From assembly GCA_002425405.1 (NCBI GenBank), contig DIME01000191.1, positions 1 to 20,925 on the forward strand: a stretch of DNA of 20,925 nucleotides. The letters run 5' to 3'. The notes beneath the pieces are model-generated. The model searched no databases. It was not told the DNA's origin and saw only the letters and a program-made list of their open reading frames with translations. The stretch is from Candidatus Accumulibacter vicinus (lineage in GTDB: Bacteria; Pseudomonadota; Gammaproteobacteria; Burkholderiales; Rhodocyclaceae). Made by a program: the position numbers and the translations under genes. Positions 1 through 8,222 of this stretch are shown here, piece by piece (within the stretch, counting starts at the first letter, position 1; each line of letters opens with the position of its first letter).

Positions 1-1783
1 CGATCTCCTGGGTGATGAAGCGAGCGGTAATCGGTGTGCCGTCGTAGTGCAGTACCGAAATCAGGTTGGCCGGGTTGACGCCGGCCTCGTTGACCAGCAG
101 CGTTGCCAGTTGCCCGTCGAAGTTCTGTTCGAAGACGAACACCTTGGAGTGCGAGGCGATGAAGTCGGCAATCTCGTTCTGGAACGGGAAGGCGCGGATG
201 CGCAGGGCGTTGATGTAGATGCCCTGCTCGGCGAGCGCGTCGAGTGCCTCCTGCATGGCCGGGCCGGTCGACCCGTAGAAGAGGGCGGCAAAGCGCGCCG
301 GGTATCTGGCAGCGCAGAGCACCGGCAGCGGCAGCAGCGACTTGGCGGTCTCGAATTTCTGGCGTAGCCGCTGCATGTTGTAGATGTAGTCGGCACCGGC
401 TTCCGAGTAGCCGGCGTAGGCATTCTTGGTGGTGCCACGGGTGAAGTAACCCCCCTTGGTCGGGTGCGTTCCGGGATAGGTACGGTAAGGAATGCCGTCG
501 CCGTCGACGTCGAGGTAGCGACCGAAATCGGTACCGGCATCAAGCGCCTCGCGGGTCATCACCTTGCCGCGGTCGTATTCCTTGCTGTCGTCCCAGGCGA
601 ACGGCCGGCAAAGCCGCTGGTTCATGCCAATGTCGAGGTCGGTCATGACGAAGACCGGTGTCTGCAGGCGCTCGGCGAGGTCAAGTGCCTGCGCCGACAT
701 CTCGAAGCATTCATAGGGGTCCTCGGGAAACAGCAGTACGTGCCTGGTATCGCCGTGCGAAGCGTAAGCGCAGGCAAGGATGTCGGCCTGCTGGGTGCGC
801 GTCGGCATGCCGGTGGATGGGCCCCCGCGCTGCACGTTGATCAGTACCGCCGGGATTTCGGCGAAATAGGCCAGTCCGATGAACTCGCTCATCAGCGAGA
901 TGCCGGGACCGGAAGTGGCGGTGAATGAGCGTGCGCCGTTCCAGCCGGCGCCGATGACCATGCCGATCGACGCCAGCTCGTCTTCGGCCTGTACGATCGA
1001 GTAGCGATGCGCACCGGTCTCCGGGTCGATGCGAAGCTTCTGCGCGTAGCGCTGAAATGCTTCGGCGACCGAAGACGAAGGAGTGATCGGGTACCATGCA
1101 CAGACCGTCGCGCCGCCATAGATGCAGCCGAGCGCGGCAGCACTGTTGCCATCGACAAAGATGCGGTTGCCGACACAGTCGCGGCGTTCGACCTTGAGCG
1201 CGATCGGCCGGAGGCTGGAGCGTGCGTAGTCCATGCCGAGTTTGAGCGCCTGAACGTTGGATTCGAACAGTTTCTCCTTGCCCTTGTACTGCTCGCCGAA
1301 GAGCTTCTCGATTTCGGCCGGGTCGATGTCGAGCAGGGCTGTCAGCGCGCCGATATAGATGATGTTCTTGAACAACTGGCGTTCGCGCGCGTCGCTGTAG
1401 GTCTGATTGCAGATCTCGGTGAGCGGCATGCCCAGGACGTGGATGTCGTCGCGGAACTTGGCGCGCGGCAGCGGTTTCGAGCTGTCGTAGAAGAGGTAGC
1501 CGCCGGGGTCGATTTCCCGGACATCCTGGTCCCAGGTCTGCGGATTCATGGCCACCATCATGTCCACGCCGCCGCGGCGACCGAGATAGCCTTGCTCGGT
1601 GACGCGCACTTCGAACCAGGTCGGCAGCCCCTGGATGTTCGAAGGAAAGATGTTGCGTGGCGAGACCGGCACGCCCATGCGCAGGATGGCACGGGCGAAA
1701 AGCTCGTTCGCCGATGCCGATCCCGAGCCATTGATGTTGGCGAACTTGACCACGAAATCATTGACTGCTTCGATCTTCTGCAT
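1..1783 (-). CDS. korA: 2-oxoacid:acceptor (ferredoxin) oxidoreductase, fused gamma-alpha subunit (KorA-like), 3' end beyond window
   Basis: This is the catalytic-core subunit of a thiamine-diphosphate/Fe-S enzyme that oxidatively decarboxylates a 2-oxoacid to an acyl-CoA and passes electrons to ferredoxin or a partner subunit. 594 codons are visible, open to the left edge. Residues about 1-190 form the gamma domain (GSGSASANELFARAILRMG, then GRRGGVDMMVAMN). The alpha domain follows, with the family motif WYPITPSS (Tyr231) and TSGPGISLMSEFIG. The ATG at 1783 is preceded by AAGGA at 6-nt spacing, lying over the stop of the upstream gene only 9 nt away, so the two are co-transcribed. The gamma-alpha fusion is usual for KorA-type enzymes. 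Substrate is inferred: 2-oxoglutarate is favoured because of the KorC-like neighbour, but pyruvate or another 2-oxoacid is possible. The beta subunit (KorB) should follow outside the window. Confidence 0.9.
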   Translation of the reverse strand, partial: MQKIEAVNDFVVKFANINGSGSASANELFARAILRMGVPVSPRNIFPSNIQGLPTWFEVRVTEQGYLGRRGGVDMMVAMNPQTWDQDVREIDPGGYLFYDSSKPLPRAKFRDDIHVLGMPLTEICNQTYSDARERQLFKNIIYIGALTALLDIDPAEIEKLFGEQYKGKEKLFESNVQALKLGMDYARSSLRPIALKVERRDCVGNRIFVDGNSAAALGCIYGGATVCAWYPITPSSSVAEAFQRYAQKLRIDPETGAHRYSIVQAEDELASIGMVIGAGWNGARSFTATSGPGISLMSEFIGLAYFAEIPAVLINVQRGGPSTGMPTRTQQADILACAYASHGDTRHVLLFPEDPYECFEMSAQALDLAERLQTPVFVMTDLDIGMNQRLCRPFAWDDSKEYDRGKVMTREALDAGTDFGRYLDVDGDGIPYRTYPGTHPTKGGYFTRGTTKNAYAGYSEAGADYIYNMQRLRQKFETAKSLLPLPVLCAARYPARFAALFYGSTGPAMQEALDALAEQGIYINALRIRAFPFQNEIADFIASHSKVFVFEQNFDGQLATLLVNEAGVNPANLISVLHYDGTPITARFITQEI

Positions 1784-1792
1784 TCTCGTTCC

Positions 1793-3691
1793 TTAAGCGC
1801 TTGCGGGCTGCGTACCGGCACTGCGACAGCCGGCGCCTGCGTGTGTCATTTCGAGCAGAAACTTCTGCATGTCCCATGCGCCAGTCGGGCAGCGTTCGGC
1901 ACAGAGGCCGCAGTGCAGGCAGACATCCTCATCCTTGACCATCACCCGTCCGGTTTTCAGCGTTTCCGACACGTACAGATCCTGGCTCGGGTTGAGTGCC
2001 GGGGCGCGCAGCCGCGGGCGCAGCTCGTTCTCCTCGCCGTTGGTGGTGAAGCTGATACTGTCCATCGGGCAGATGTCCATGCAGGCATCGCATTCGATGC
2101 ACAGCTTCGGCGTGAACACCGTCTGCACGTCACAGTTCAGGCAGCGCTGTGCCTCCTTGGCAGCAAGTTGCGGGTCGAAACCGAGTTCGACCTCGATCTT
2201 GATGTTCTTGAGTGCCGCACTGATGTCGCGCAGCGGTACGCGCAGACGGCGATCGACCGAAATGGCATTGTCGTAGCGCCAGGCGTGGATGCCCATTTTC
2301 TGCGGGACGAGACGGGTATTGGGGGCCGGTCGAACGGCAAGGTCTTCGCCGTTCAACATGCGGTCGATCGAGACTGCCGCCTCGTGGCCATGCGCGACTG
2401 CCCAGATGATGTTCTTCGGGCCGAAAGCGGCATCGCCACCGAAGAAGACATTCGGAATGGTCGATTGCAGCGTCCGTTCGTCGAGCTTGGGCAGTCCCCA
2501 TTTGTCGAACTCGAGGCCAATGTCGCGCTCGATCCAGGGAAAGGCGTTGTCCTGGCCGACGGCAACCAGCACCTCGTCGCATTCGAAGTGCGCGTCGGGC
2601 TCGCCGGTCGGTATCAGGCTGCGCCGTCCCTGCTCGTCAAATACCGCTCGCACCTTCTCGAAGGTGACGCCGGTAAGGCGGCCGCTGTTGTGGGTAAAGG
2701 CCTTGGGAACGAGATTGTTGAGGATCGGGATGCCTTCGTGCATCGCGTCTTCCTTTTCCCAGGAACTGGCCTTCATTTGCTCGAAACCCGAGCGGACGAT
2801 GACCTTGACGTCTTCGCCGCCGAGCCGTCGCGAAGAACGACAGCAGTCCATCGCCGTGTTGCCGCCGCCGAGAACGATGACGCGCTTGCTGATCGAGGTG
2901 GTATGCCCGAAAGCGACGCTGGCCAGCCAGTCGATGCCAAGATGGATGTACTTGGCTGCGGCCTTGCGACCGGGGATGTCGAGGTCATGGCCACGCGGCG
3001 CTCCGGAGCCGACGAAGACCGCGTCATAGCCTTCGGCAAGCAGGTTTTTCAGTGATTTGACGTACTCGCCCGCACGGAAATCGGCGCCGAGGCCGAGAAC
3101 GTAGCCTGTTTCCTCGTCGATGATCGCTTCAGGCAGCCGAAATTTCGGGATCTGGGTGCGCATCATGCCGCCGGGCCGGGCATCGCCGTCAAAGATCACC
3201 ACCTCGTAACCGAGCGGTGCGAGGTCGCGCGCCACCGTCAGCGAAGCCGGACCGCCGCCGACGCAGGCGATGCGCCGGCCGTTCTTCTCTTTGGCCGGTC
3301 GCGGCAGGAGCGACCGGATATCCTGTTTGTAATCTGCGGCAACGCGTTTCAGGCGGCAGATTGCGACTGGTTCCTTGCGCTCGCGTCCATCAGCCGCTTC
3401 GTCCTCGACGCGGCTGCGGCGACAGGCGGGTTCGCAGGGACGGTCGCAGGTGCGGCCGAGGATGCCAGGGAAGACGTTCGACACCCAGTTGACCATGTAG
3501 GCTTCGCTGTAGCGACCCGTGGCGATCAGACGGATGTACTCGGGAACGGGCGTGTGGGCAGGGCATGCCCACTGGCAGTCAACGACTTTGTGGAAGTAGT
3601 CGGGTGCGCCGATATCGGTAGGCTTCAAGAAGAACGTATCCTTTCTTCGGTACGAGTCGGGAGCCGCGGCCGCTGGCCCCAAAACCGTCAT
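1793..3691 (-). CDS. korC: FAD/NAD(P)H-dependent Fe-S oxidoreductase, GltD-like with C-terminal ferredoxin domain (KorC-like electron-transfer subunit)
   Basis: A 632-aa flavoprotein predicted to move electrons between Fe-S clusters and NAD(P)(H). Order of parts: an N-terminal cysteine-rich Fe-S domain (CQWAC at 39-43, CDRPCEPAC at 82-90), FAD-binding GGGPAS (145-150), NAD(P)-binding GGGNTA (275-280), a closing FAD motif NVFFGGDAAFG near 414, then two [4Fe-4S] motifs, CxxCxxCxxxCP at 531-542 and 591-602, plus CLNC at 517-520. The core resembles the glutamate synthase small subunit, but the extra ferredoxin domain and the korA-like gene 9 nt downstream point to a subunit like KorC of the Azoarcus 2-oxoglutarate:NADP+ oxidoreductase. 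I chose the ATG at 3691; the frame stays open to 3802, but that extension would run across the promoter of the divergent amylase gene. No clear Shine-Dalgarno is visible. The exact physiological acceptor is inferred. Confidence 0.85.
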   Translation of the reverse strand: MTVLGPAAAAPDSYRRKDTFFLKPTDIGAPDYFHKVVDCQWACPAHTPVPEYIRLIATGRYSEAYMVNWVSNVFPGILGRTCDRPCEPACRRSRVEDEAADGRERKEPVAICRLKRVAADYKQDIRSLLPRPAKEKNGRRIACVGGGPASLTVARDLAPLGYEVVIFDGDARPGGMMRTQIPKFRLPEAIIDEETGYVLGLGADFRAGEYVKSLKNLLAEGYDAVFVGSGAPRGHDLDIPGRKAAAKYIHLGIDWLASVAFGHTTSISKRVIVLGGGNTAMDCCRSSRRLGGEDVKVIVRSGFEQMKASSWEKEDAMHEGIPILNNLVPKAFTHNSGRLTGVTFEKVRAVFDEQGRRSLIPTGEPDAHFECDEVLVAVGQDNAFPWIERDIGLEFDKWGLPKLDERTLQSTIPNVFFGGDAAFGPKNIIWAVAHGHEAAVSIDRMLNGEDLAVRPAPNTRLVPQKMGIHAWRYDNAISVDRRLRVPLRDISAALKNIKIEVELGFDPQLAAKEAQRCLNCDVQTVFTPKLCIECDACMDICPMDSISFTTNGEENELRPRLRAPALNPSQDLYVSETLKTGRVMVKDEDVCLHCGLCAERCPTGAWDMQKFLLEMTHAGAGCRSAGTQPASA

Positions 3692-3787
3692 ACTAGCGCG
3701 CTGCTGCAGCGCTGAAAAGGGTTTAATAGTGTGTAATTGTGCTCGAATCCGTTGCGTCCCGGTTGCCCACAGACTCGTCAAGTTCTC

Positions 3788-3816
3788 TTGAAAACTGGCC
3801 AACCATTCTATTTAAT
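3788..3816 (+). promoter_or_regulatory. Sigma-70-like promoter for the amylase-family gene
   Basis: TTGAAA (3788-3793) and TTTAAT (3811-3816) each match the sigma-70 consensus at five of six positions and are separated by exactly 17 nt. Transcription would start near 3823, leaving a leader of about 30 nt before the ATG at 3853. The site lies in the 161-nt divergent gap between the korC-like gene and the amylase gene, in locally AT-richer sequence. Confidence 0.6.
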
Positions 3817-3852
3817 GAAGATCTGCGTTATCTCATCCAGGGAGTCTACATC

Positions 3853-5814
3853 ATGCAATTCGTCAATCAGGCCCTCAATCGTCCGCGACCTGACAGTATC
3901 CGCCGCAATGTCAAACTGCCACGTCGGCAGGCTTATTTTCCCTCTCCGACGGACTGGCGGGACCAAGTGCTGTATTTTCTACTGGTTGACCGTTTCAGCG
4001 ACGGCGCCGAAGCGACGCGCCCCTTGCTCGACCGGCACCAGTTGGCCGCTGCCCGGCCCGCTCAGTCCAATGGTCAACCGTGGCGCTGGGATCTCTGGGC
4101 GGCATCGGGTGCCGACCGCTGGCAGGGTGGAACCCTGTCGGGTGTGCGCTCGCAACTGGCCTACCTGAAACGGCTCGGCGTGACGGCGCTGTGGCTGAGT
4201 CCGGTCTTCAAGCAGCGCGGGCACCTCGACAGCTATCATGGCTACGGTGTCCAGGATTTCCTCGACATCGACCCGCGTTTTGGCCGTCGCGCCGATCTGG
4301 TCGCCCTGGTGGCGGAAGCGCACCAGGCCGGACTGCGGGTCATCCTCGACATCATTTTCAATCACTCGGGTTCCAACTGGGTTTATCCGGAGGGAACACC
4401 GGGCGGCACATCGACGCCCCACTATACACCGGGGCGTTACGCCTTCGGTGCATGGCTCGGTGACCAGGGACAGACGGTCGGCGCCATCGCCGGTCCCGAA
4501 GACGGTGCCTGGCCGAGCGAACTGCAGGATCCCGAGTGCTACACGCGTGCCGGCAGCGGCAGTCTGGGTGCCGGCGACATCAACGACCCGTTTGCCGAGC
4601 ACAAACGCAGCGATTTCATCACGCTGCGGGATTTTGACCAGAACACGGTGCTGGGTGACCTGGCGCAGTGCTACAAATACTGGATCGCGCTGAGCGACTG
4701 CGATGGCTTTCGGATCGATACGCTGAAGCATGTTTCACTTGAAGACGCGCGCAACTTCTGCGGCGCAATCAAGGAATTCGCCAGCAACCTCGGCAAGGAC
4801 GATTTCTTCCTCGTCGGTGAGGTGGCAGGCGGCGACTACAGCCAGGACCGCTATCTCGATGTTCTCGACCGCAACCTGAACGCCGCGCTCGACATTGGCG
4901 AAATGCGCCCGACGCTGAATGGTGTCGCCAAGGGGCTGGTGCACCCGCATGCCTACTTCGACGGTTTCAACCCAGGTTCTGCGGGGATGGGTTCGCACCG
5001 CAATCTCGGCAACCGGCATGTTTCGATTCTCGACGATCATGATCATGTGTTCGGTCAGAAACTGCGCTTTTCGAGCGAGGCGGCTTCGCCGCAGCAGATC
5101 GCCGCCGGCGTGGCCATGCAGGCCTTCACGCTGGGTATCCCGTGTATCTATTACGGGACCGAACAGAGCCTGGCCGGGCCGGAGCCGGCAGAGCGTTTCT
5201 GGTTGCCGGAGTGGAAGGGTTCGGATCGTTATCTCCGCGAAGCCATGTTCGGCCCGGCGCATCCGCTCCGGAGCGGGCGGGCCGGCCTGGAGTCTGCCCT
5301 GGACCCGGATCTGCCTGGCTTTGGCCCGTTCGGAACCGCTGGCCAGCACTGCTTCGACGAACAGAGCCCGGCCTTTACCCGCATTGCCGCGATCAATGCG
5401 GTTCGTGCGCAGTACCCTTGCCTGCGGCACGGTCGCCAGTACCTGCGCCCGATCTCCCTGTTCGGACGGGCATTCGACGTCTACGGGCCGGGCGAGCTGA
5501 TCGCCTGGTCGCGCATTCTCGACGACGAAGAACTATTGTGCGTGGTCAACGGCCATGGTACCGATGCACGTGGCGCCGATGTCCTGGTAGACGCCTCGCT
5601 CAGCCCGCCCGGGTCGCTGCTGCAGGTGGTGCTGAACACCGCGCAGGCTGGCTCCCCGCTGGCGTATGCCGGAGCGTATCCGCTAGGTTCAAGCCTGATG
5701 GTGAAACGGAGCAGCGGCGGCATGGCCTTTGTCGAGATACGCAGTTTGCCGCCTTCCGAAGTCCTGGTGCTGGCCAATCATCCGCAGCCGGATCCAGGCG
5801 ACGTCTTGCCTTAG
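3853..5814 (+). CDS. Alpha-amylase family glycoside hydrolase (GH13)
   Basis: A 653-aa enzyme expected to hydrolyse or transfer alpha-glucosidic bonds, probably in cytoplasmic glycogen/alpha-glucan turnover, since no signal peptide is visible. The GH13 (beta/alpha)8 signatures are in order: region I DIIFNH (166-171), region II GFRIDTLKH (285-293; nucleophile Asp289), region III FLVGEV with acid/base Glu323, and region IV ILDDHD with Asp397 as the third carboxylate. CIYYGTEQ (431-438) is another typical GH13 strand, and the last ~100 residues look like a C-terminal beta-sandwich. The ATG at 3853 has GGGAG about 8 nt upstream; longer in-frame starts would include the promoter. Its TAG overlaps the gloA stop on the other strand. 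The exact specificity (amylase, neopullulanase-like, glucosyltransferase) cannot be told from sequence alone. Confidence 0.88.
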   Translation: MQFVNQALNRPRPDSIRRNVKLPRRQAYFPSPTDWRDQVLYFLLVDRFSDGAEATRPLLDRHQLAAARPAQSNGQPWRWDLWAASGADRWQGGTLSGVRSQLAYLKRLGVTALWLSPVFKQRGHLDSYHGYGVQDFLDIDPRFGRRADLVALVAEAHQAGLRVILDIIFNHSGSNWVYPEGTPGGTSTPHYTPGRYAFGAWLGDQGQTVGAIAGPEDGAWPSELQDPECYTRAGSGSLGAGDINDPFAEHKRSDFITLRDFDQNTVLGDLAQCYKYWIALSDCDGFRIDTLKHVSLEDARNFCGAIKEFASNLGKDDFFLVGEVAGGDYSQDRYLDVLDRNLNAALDIGEMRPTLNGVAKGLVHPHAYFDGFNPGSAGMGSHRNLGNRHVSILDDHDHVFGQKLRFSSEAASPQQIAAGVAMQAFTLGIPCIYYGTEQSLAGPEPAERFWLPEWKGSDRYLREAMFGPAHPLRSGRAGLESALDPDLPGFGPFGTAGQHCFDEQSPAFTRIAAINAVRAQYPCLRHGRQYLRPISLFGRAFDVYGPGELIAWSRILDDEELLCVVNGHGTDARGADVLVDASLSPPGSLLQVVLNTAQAGSPLAYAGAYPLGSSLMVKRSSGGMAFVEIRSLPPSEVLVLANHPQPDPGDVLP

Positions 5815-6203
5815 GCACTGGTCTTCTTCTGGATCAGCTCGATCTTGTAACCATCGGGATCCTCGACGAAAGCGATCACCGTGGTGCCGTGTTTCATCGG
5901 ACCAGCTTCGCGCACCACCTTGCCGCCACGCTTCCTGATCTGCTCGCAAGCGGCGTAGGCGTCGGGAACCTCGATGGCTACATGCCCGAAGCCATTGCCG
6001 ATTTCGTACGAGGGCGTATCCCAGTTGTGCGTCAGCTCCAGGACCGCGCCTTCCGATTCCAGACCGTAGCCGACGAAAGCCAGCGTGAAGCGACCGCCAG
6101 GGTAATCCTGGCGGCGCAACTCGCGCATGCCAAGGATTTCGGTATAAAAGGCCAACGAGCGATCGAGATCGCCAACCCGCAACATCGTATGCAGAATCCT
6201 CAT
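5811..6203 (-). CDS. gloA: Lactoylglutathione lyase (glyoxalase I)
   Basis: A 130-aa cytosolic metalloenzyme that isomerises the hemithioacetal of methylglyoxal and glutathione to S-lactoylglutathione. Every metal ligand of the E. coli Ni-type enzyme is at the identical position: His5, Glu56 (VLELTHNW), His74 (FGHVAIEV) and Glu122 (YKIELIQ). The length also matches the short, Ni-dependent class. The ATG at 6203 has a strong GAGGAG 5 nt upstream, which overlaps the stop of the preceding peptidase gene (9-nt gap), so it is the last gene of the long minus-strand operon. Its stop overlaps the convergent amylase stop within TTAG, leaving no room for a conventional terminator between them. Confidence 0.97.
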   Translation of the reverse strand: MRILHTMLRVGDLDRSLAFYTEILGMRELRRQDYPGGRFTLAFVGYGLESEGAVLELTHNWDTPSYEIGNGFGHVAIEVPDAYAACEQIRKRGGKVVREAGPMKHGTTVIAFVEDPDGYKIELIQKKTSA

Positions 6204-6212
6204 CTCATCTCC

Positions 6213-6962
6213 TCACCAGTGTGGGTAACTCGTCGCGCAGCGCTTGAGTTCTGCGCGCGCGCTTCGGTAATCGGGGTACAGCGCTGCGACGATCGCCCAG
6301 AAGCGCTCGCTGTGGTTCATTTCGCGCAGGTGTGCGAGTTCGTGGACCACCACGTAGTCGATCAGCGGCGGCGCAAAGTGGATCAGTCGCCAGTTCAGGC
6401 GAATGCCGCTGCGCAGGCTGCAACTGCCCCAGCGCGTGCGCGCTGCCGACAGCGAGAGCGGCGGCCGTGCGACGCCAAGCTGCGGCAGGTAATGGTCGAT
6501 CCGTTCGCTGAACAGCGCCCGCGCCCGTTCGCGCAGGGTTTTTTCGAGCAACCGCGGCGCTTCGGTCGGCGAGCGCAGGCACAGCGTCAGTACCCGCTCG
6601 GCGGCCTGCAGGTTCCAGACGATGCGATTGGCGCCGAGCGCCAGGCGGATGCTGAGCGGGCTGCCGAGCAGCGGCAATTGCACGCCATCGACGATCTGCA
6701 GTCGTTCCGGCGGGCGGCGGTTCTGCCATTCGTCGAGTTTCCTGCCGATCCATTCGCCATGCTGCCGGATCAGCGACTCGACTTCACGCAGCGAGGCGCG
6801 CTGGGGTGCGCCGACACGCAGACCATGCTGATCGATCGACAGTCCGATGGTGTGGCGCCTGCTCCGACGCAGGACATAGCTGATGGGGCGGTCGCCGAGT
6901 ACAATGCTGCGCGACGTTTCGCCGGCCTGTGGCGGCTCAGGCTGTGGCAACAGCATCGGCAT
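6213..6962 (-). CDS. YgjP-like (DUF45/M48 family) zinc metallopeptidase
   Basis: A 249-aa predicted soluble metalloprotease. The zinc motif is VVHELAHL, with His207, Glu208 and His211, followed by the family's third ligand in MNHSERFW (His217) and by the conserved RWGSCS at 177-182. The C-terminal half is therefore the YgjP/SprT-like catalytic domain, and the N-terminal half (about 20-160) is the mixed beta/helical part usual for DUF45 proteins. Substrates of this family are not well established, so function is limited to probable peptidase. The first ATG (6962) overlaps the end of plsC by 26 nt; a second in-frame ATG at 6956 is equally possible, and neither has a clear Shine-Dalgarno. The overlap implies translational coupling to plsC. 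Confidence 0.85.
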   Translation of the reverse strand: MPMLLPQPEPPQAGETSRSIVLGDRPISYVLRRSRRHTIGLSIDQHGLRVGAPQRASLREVESLIRQHGEWIGRKLDEWQNRRPPERLQIVDGVQLPLLGSPLSIRLALGANRIVWNLQAAERVLTLCLRSPTEAPRLLEKTLRERARALFSERIDHYLPQLGVARPPLSLSAARTRWGSCSLRSGIRLNWRLIHFAPPLIDYVVVHELAHLREMNHSERFWAIVAALYPDYRSARAELKRCATSYPHW

Positions 6963-7686
6963 CGGTCGCGCGATAGCGATGCGGTGAGAGACGCCGCATT
7001 TCGGCCTCGATCCAGGCCGAGGCCAGGGTGTTGATCTTCACCGCAGTCTTGCCGGCGGGATCGATCGCCGGGCCGATACTGATGGTGATCAGACCGGGGG
7101 AAATCGCGAAGCGGCCTTTTTTCCAGATTTCGCCAGCGTTGTGTGCCACCGGAACGACCTTGGCCGCGCTGCGCACGGCCAGATGCGCACCTCCGGGCTT
7201 GTAACGTTCGGTTTCGCCGGGGGCAACGCGCGTTCCTTCGGGGAAGATCACCACCCAGTAGCCGGCTGCCAGGCGTTCACGCCCCTGATCGAAGATCTGT
7301 TTGAGTGCATCCTTGGCCGCCGCCCGATCGATCGAGATCATCTTCATCGCTGCCAGTCCCCAGCCAAAGAAGGGCACTCGCAACAGTTCCTTCTTGAGCA
7401 CGAAGACCAGCGGTGGAAAGACCTCCTGCAGCCCGACCGTTTCCCAGGCCGACTGATGTTTGGCGAGCACCACCGAAGGTTCGGCCGGGATGTTCTCGCG
7501 GCCGAGCACGCAGTAGCGGATGCCGAGCAGGTAACGGCAAAGGGCCATGAAACCCTTGCGCCAGACCGCGATGATGCGGTAACGCGTCGGCATCGGAAAA
7601 AATACCGCCAGCGAAACGAGTACCCCAAAGGGAATCGTCAACAGACTGACCAGCAACAGGAACAGCGCCGTGCGCAAGGCTTCCAT
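6937..7686 (-). CDS. plsC: 1-acyl-sn-glycerol-3-phosphate acyltransferase (lysophosphatidate acyltransferase)
   Basis: An inner-membrane enzyme that acylates lysophosphatidic acid to phosphatidic acid in phospholipid synthesis. The 249-aa protein has an N-terminal hydrophobic anchor (about 5-29), the acyltransferase block I AKHQSAWE (catalytic His77, in an HX4E form that proteobacterial members also use), and block III FPEGTR (148-153). The ATG at 7686 shares its A with the TGA of gmhB. A GTG immediately before it (7689) is an alternative start and would give a 4-nt overlap. Either way the gene is coupled to gmhB. A broader lysophospholipid acyltransferase specificity cannot be excluded. Confidence 0.92.
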   Translation of the reverse strand: MEALRTALFLLLVSLLTIPFGVLVSLAVFFPMPTRYRIIAVWRKGFMALCRYLLGIRYCVLGRENIPAEPSVVLAKHQSAWETVGLQEVFPPLVFVLKKELLRVPFFGWGLAAMKMISIDRAAAKDALKQIFDQGRERLAAGYWVVIFPEGTRVAPGETERYKPGGAHLAVRSAAKVVPVAHNAGEIWKKGRFAISPGLITISIGPAIDPAGKTAVKINTLASAWIEAEMRRLSPHRYRATDADAVATA

Positions 7687-8222
7687 CACGAAATCAGGAG
7701 GTGGTTGGCTGCTGCGGCGAGATCAGGGAAGATCAGCGTACCTTCCGGAAGCCCCCCTTCGGTGTGCGTCAGCGTTCCTTTGCCGGTCATCACCAGCAGC
7801 GGTTTCGCACCCACCGCGACGGCGGCCTGCAGGTCACGCAGTGAATCGCCGATCGCCGGTACGCTTTCCAGATCGACGTTGAAGCAATTGGCAATACGTT
7901 CGAACATGCCGGTTTTGGGTTTCCGGCAATTGCAACCGGCATCGATCGAGTGCGGACAATAGAAGATCGCGTCGATGCGTCCACCCGCCGCCTGCACGGC
8001 GCGGTGCATCTTGTCATGGATGGCATTGAGCGTATCCATGTCGAACAGTCCGCGGCCGATACCGGATTGGTTGGTCGCCACGACCACGCGATAGCCGGCC
8101 TGGTTGAGTTTGGCGATGGCTTCGATGCTGCCAGGGAGGGGACGCCATTCTGCCGGCGACTTGATGAACTGTTTCGAATCGTAGTTGATGACGCCGTCAC
8201 GGTCGAGAATGACAATCTTCAT
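7686..8222 (-). CDS. gmhB: D-glycero-beta-D-manno-heptose-1,7-bisphosphate 7-phosphatase
   Basis: A 178-aa HAD-superfamily phosphatase of the ADP-heptose pathway, which supplies the LPS inner core. Visible motifs are: the DRDGVIN loop (Asp7 nucleophile, Asp9 acid/base), ATNQSGIGRG (49-58), the zinc-binding set CPH (89-91) and CNC (97-99) that is characteristic of GmhB, and IGDSLRD (124-130). Length is normal for the family. The ATG at 8222 overlaps the glyS stop as ATGA and the gene's end overlaps plsC, so it sits in the middle of a coupled operon. The histidinol-phosphate phosphatase relatives share this fold, but the context (lnt, plsC) supports an envelope role. Confidence 0.94.
   Translation of the reverse strand: MKIVILDRDGVINYDSKQFIKSPAEWRPLPGSIEAIAKLNQAGYRVVVATNQSGIGRGLFDMDTLNAIHDKMHRAVQAAGGRIDAIFYCPHSIDAGCNCRKPKTGMFERIANCFNVDLESVPAIGDSLRDLQAAVAVGAKPLLVMTGKGTLTHTEGGLPEGTLIFPDLAAAANHLLIS

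Noticed and set aside
1007..3055. Plus-strand open frame of 682 codons opposite the korA/korC-like genes
   Set aside because: The minus strand here encodes two clear Fe-S/flavin proteins with intact motifs. The plus-strand translation has no recognisable domain and is a mirror frame of GC-rich coding sequence.
3692..3802. Longer N-terminus for the korC-like protein, starting at TTG 3802
   Set aside because: The extension would cover the promoter of the divergent amylase gene, uses a rare start, and adds sequence before the conserved N-terminal domain. The ATG at 3691 fits better.
5142..7034. Plus-strand open frame of 630 codons across amylase, gloA and the peptidase gene
   Set aside because: It crosses three well-supported genes on both strands and has arginine/alanine-rich low-information sequence.
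7696..7704. AGGAGGTGG on the plus strand, a near-perfect Shine-Dalgarno
   Set aside because: It lies inside gmhB coding sequence on the opposite strand and no start codon with a plausible gene follows at the right spacing.
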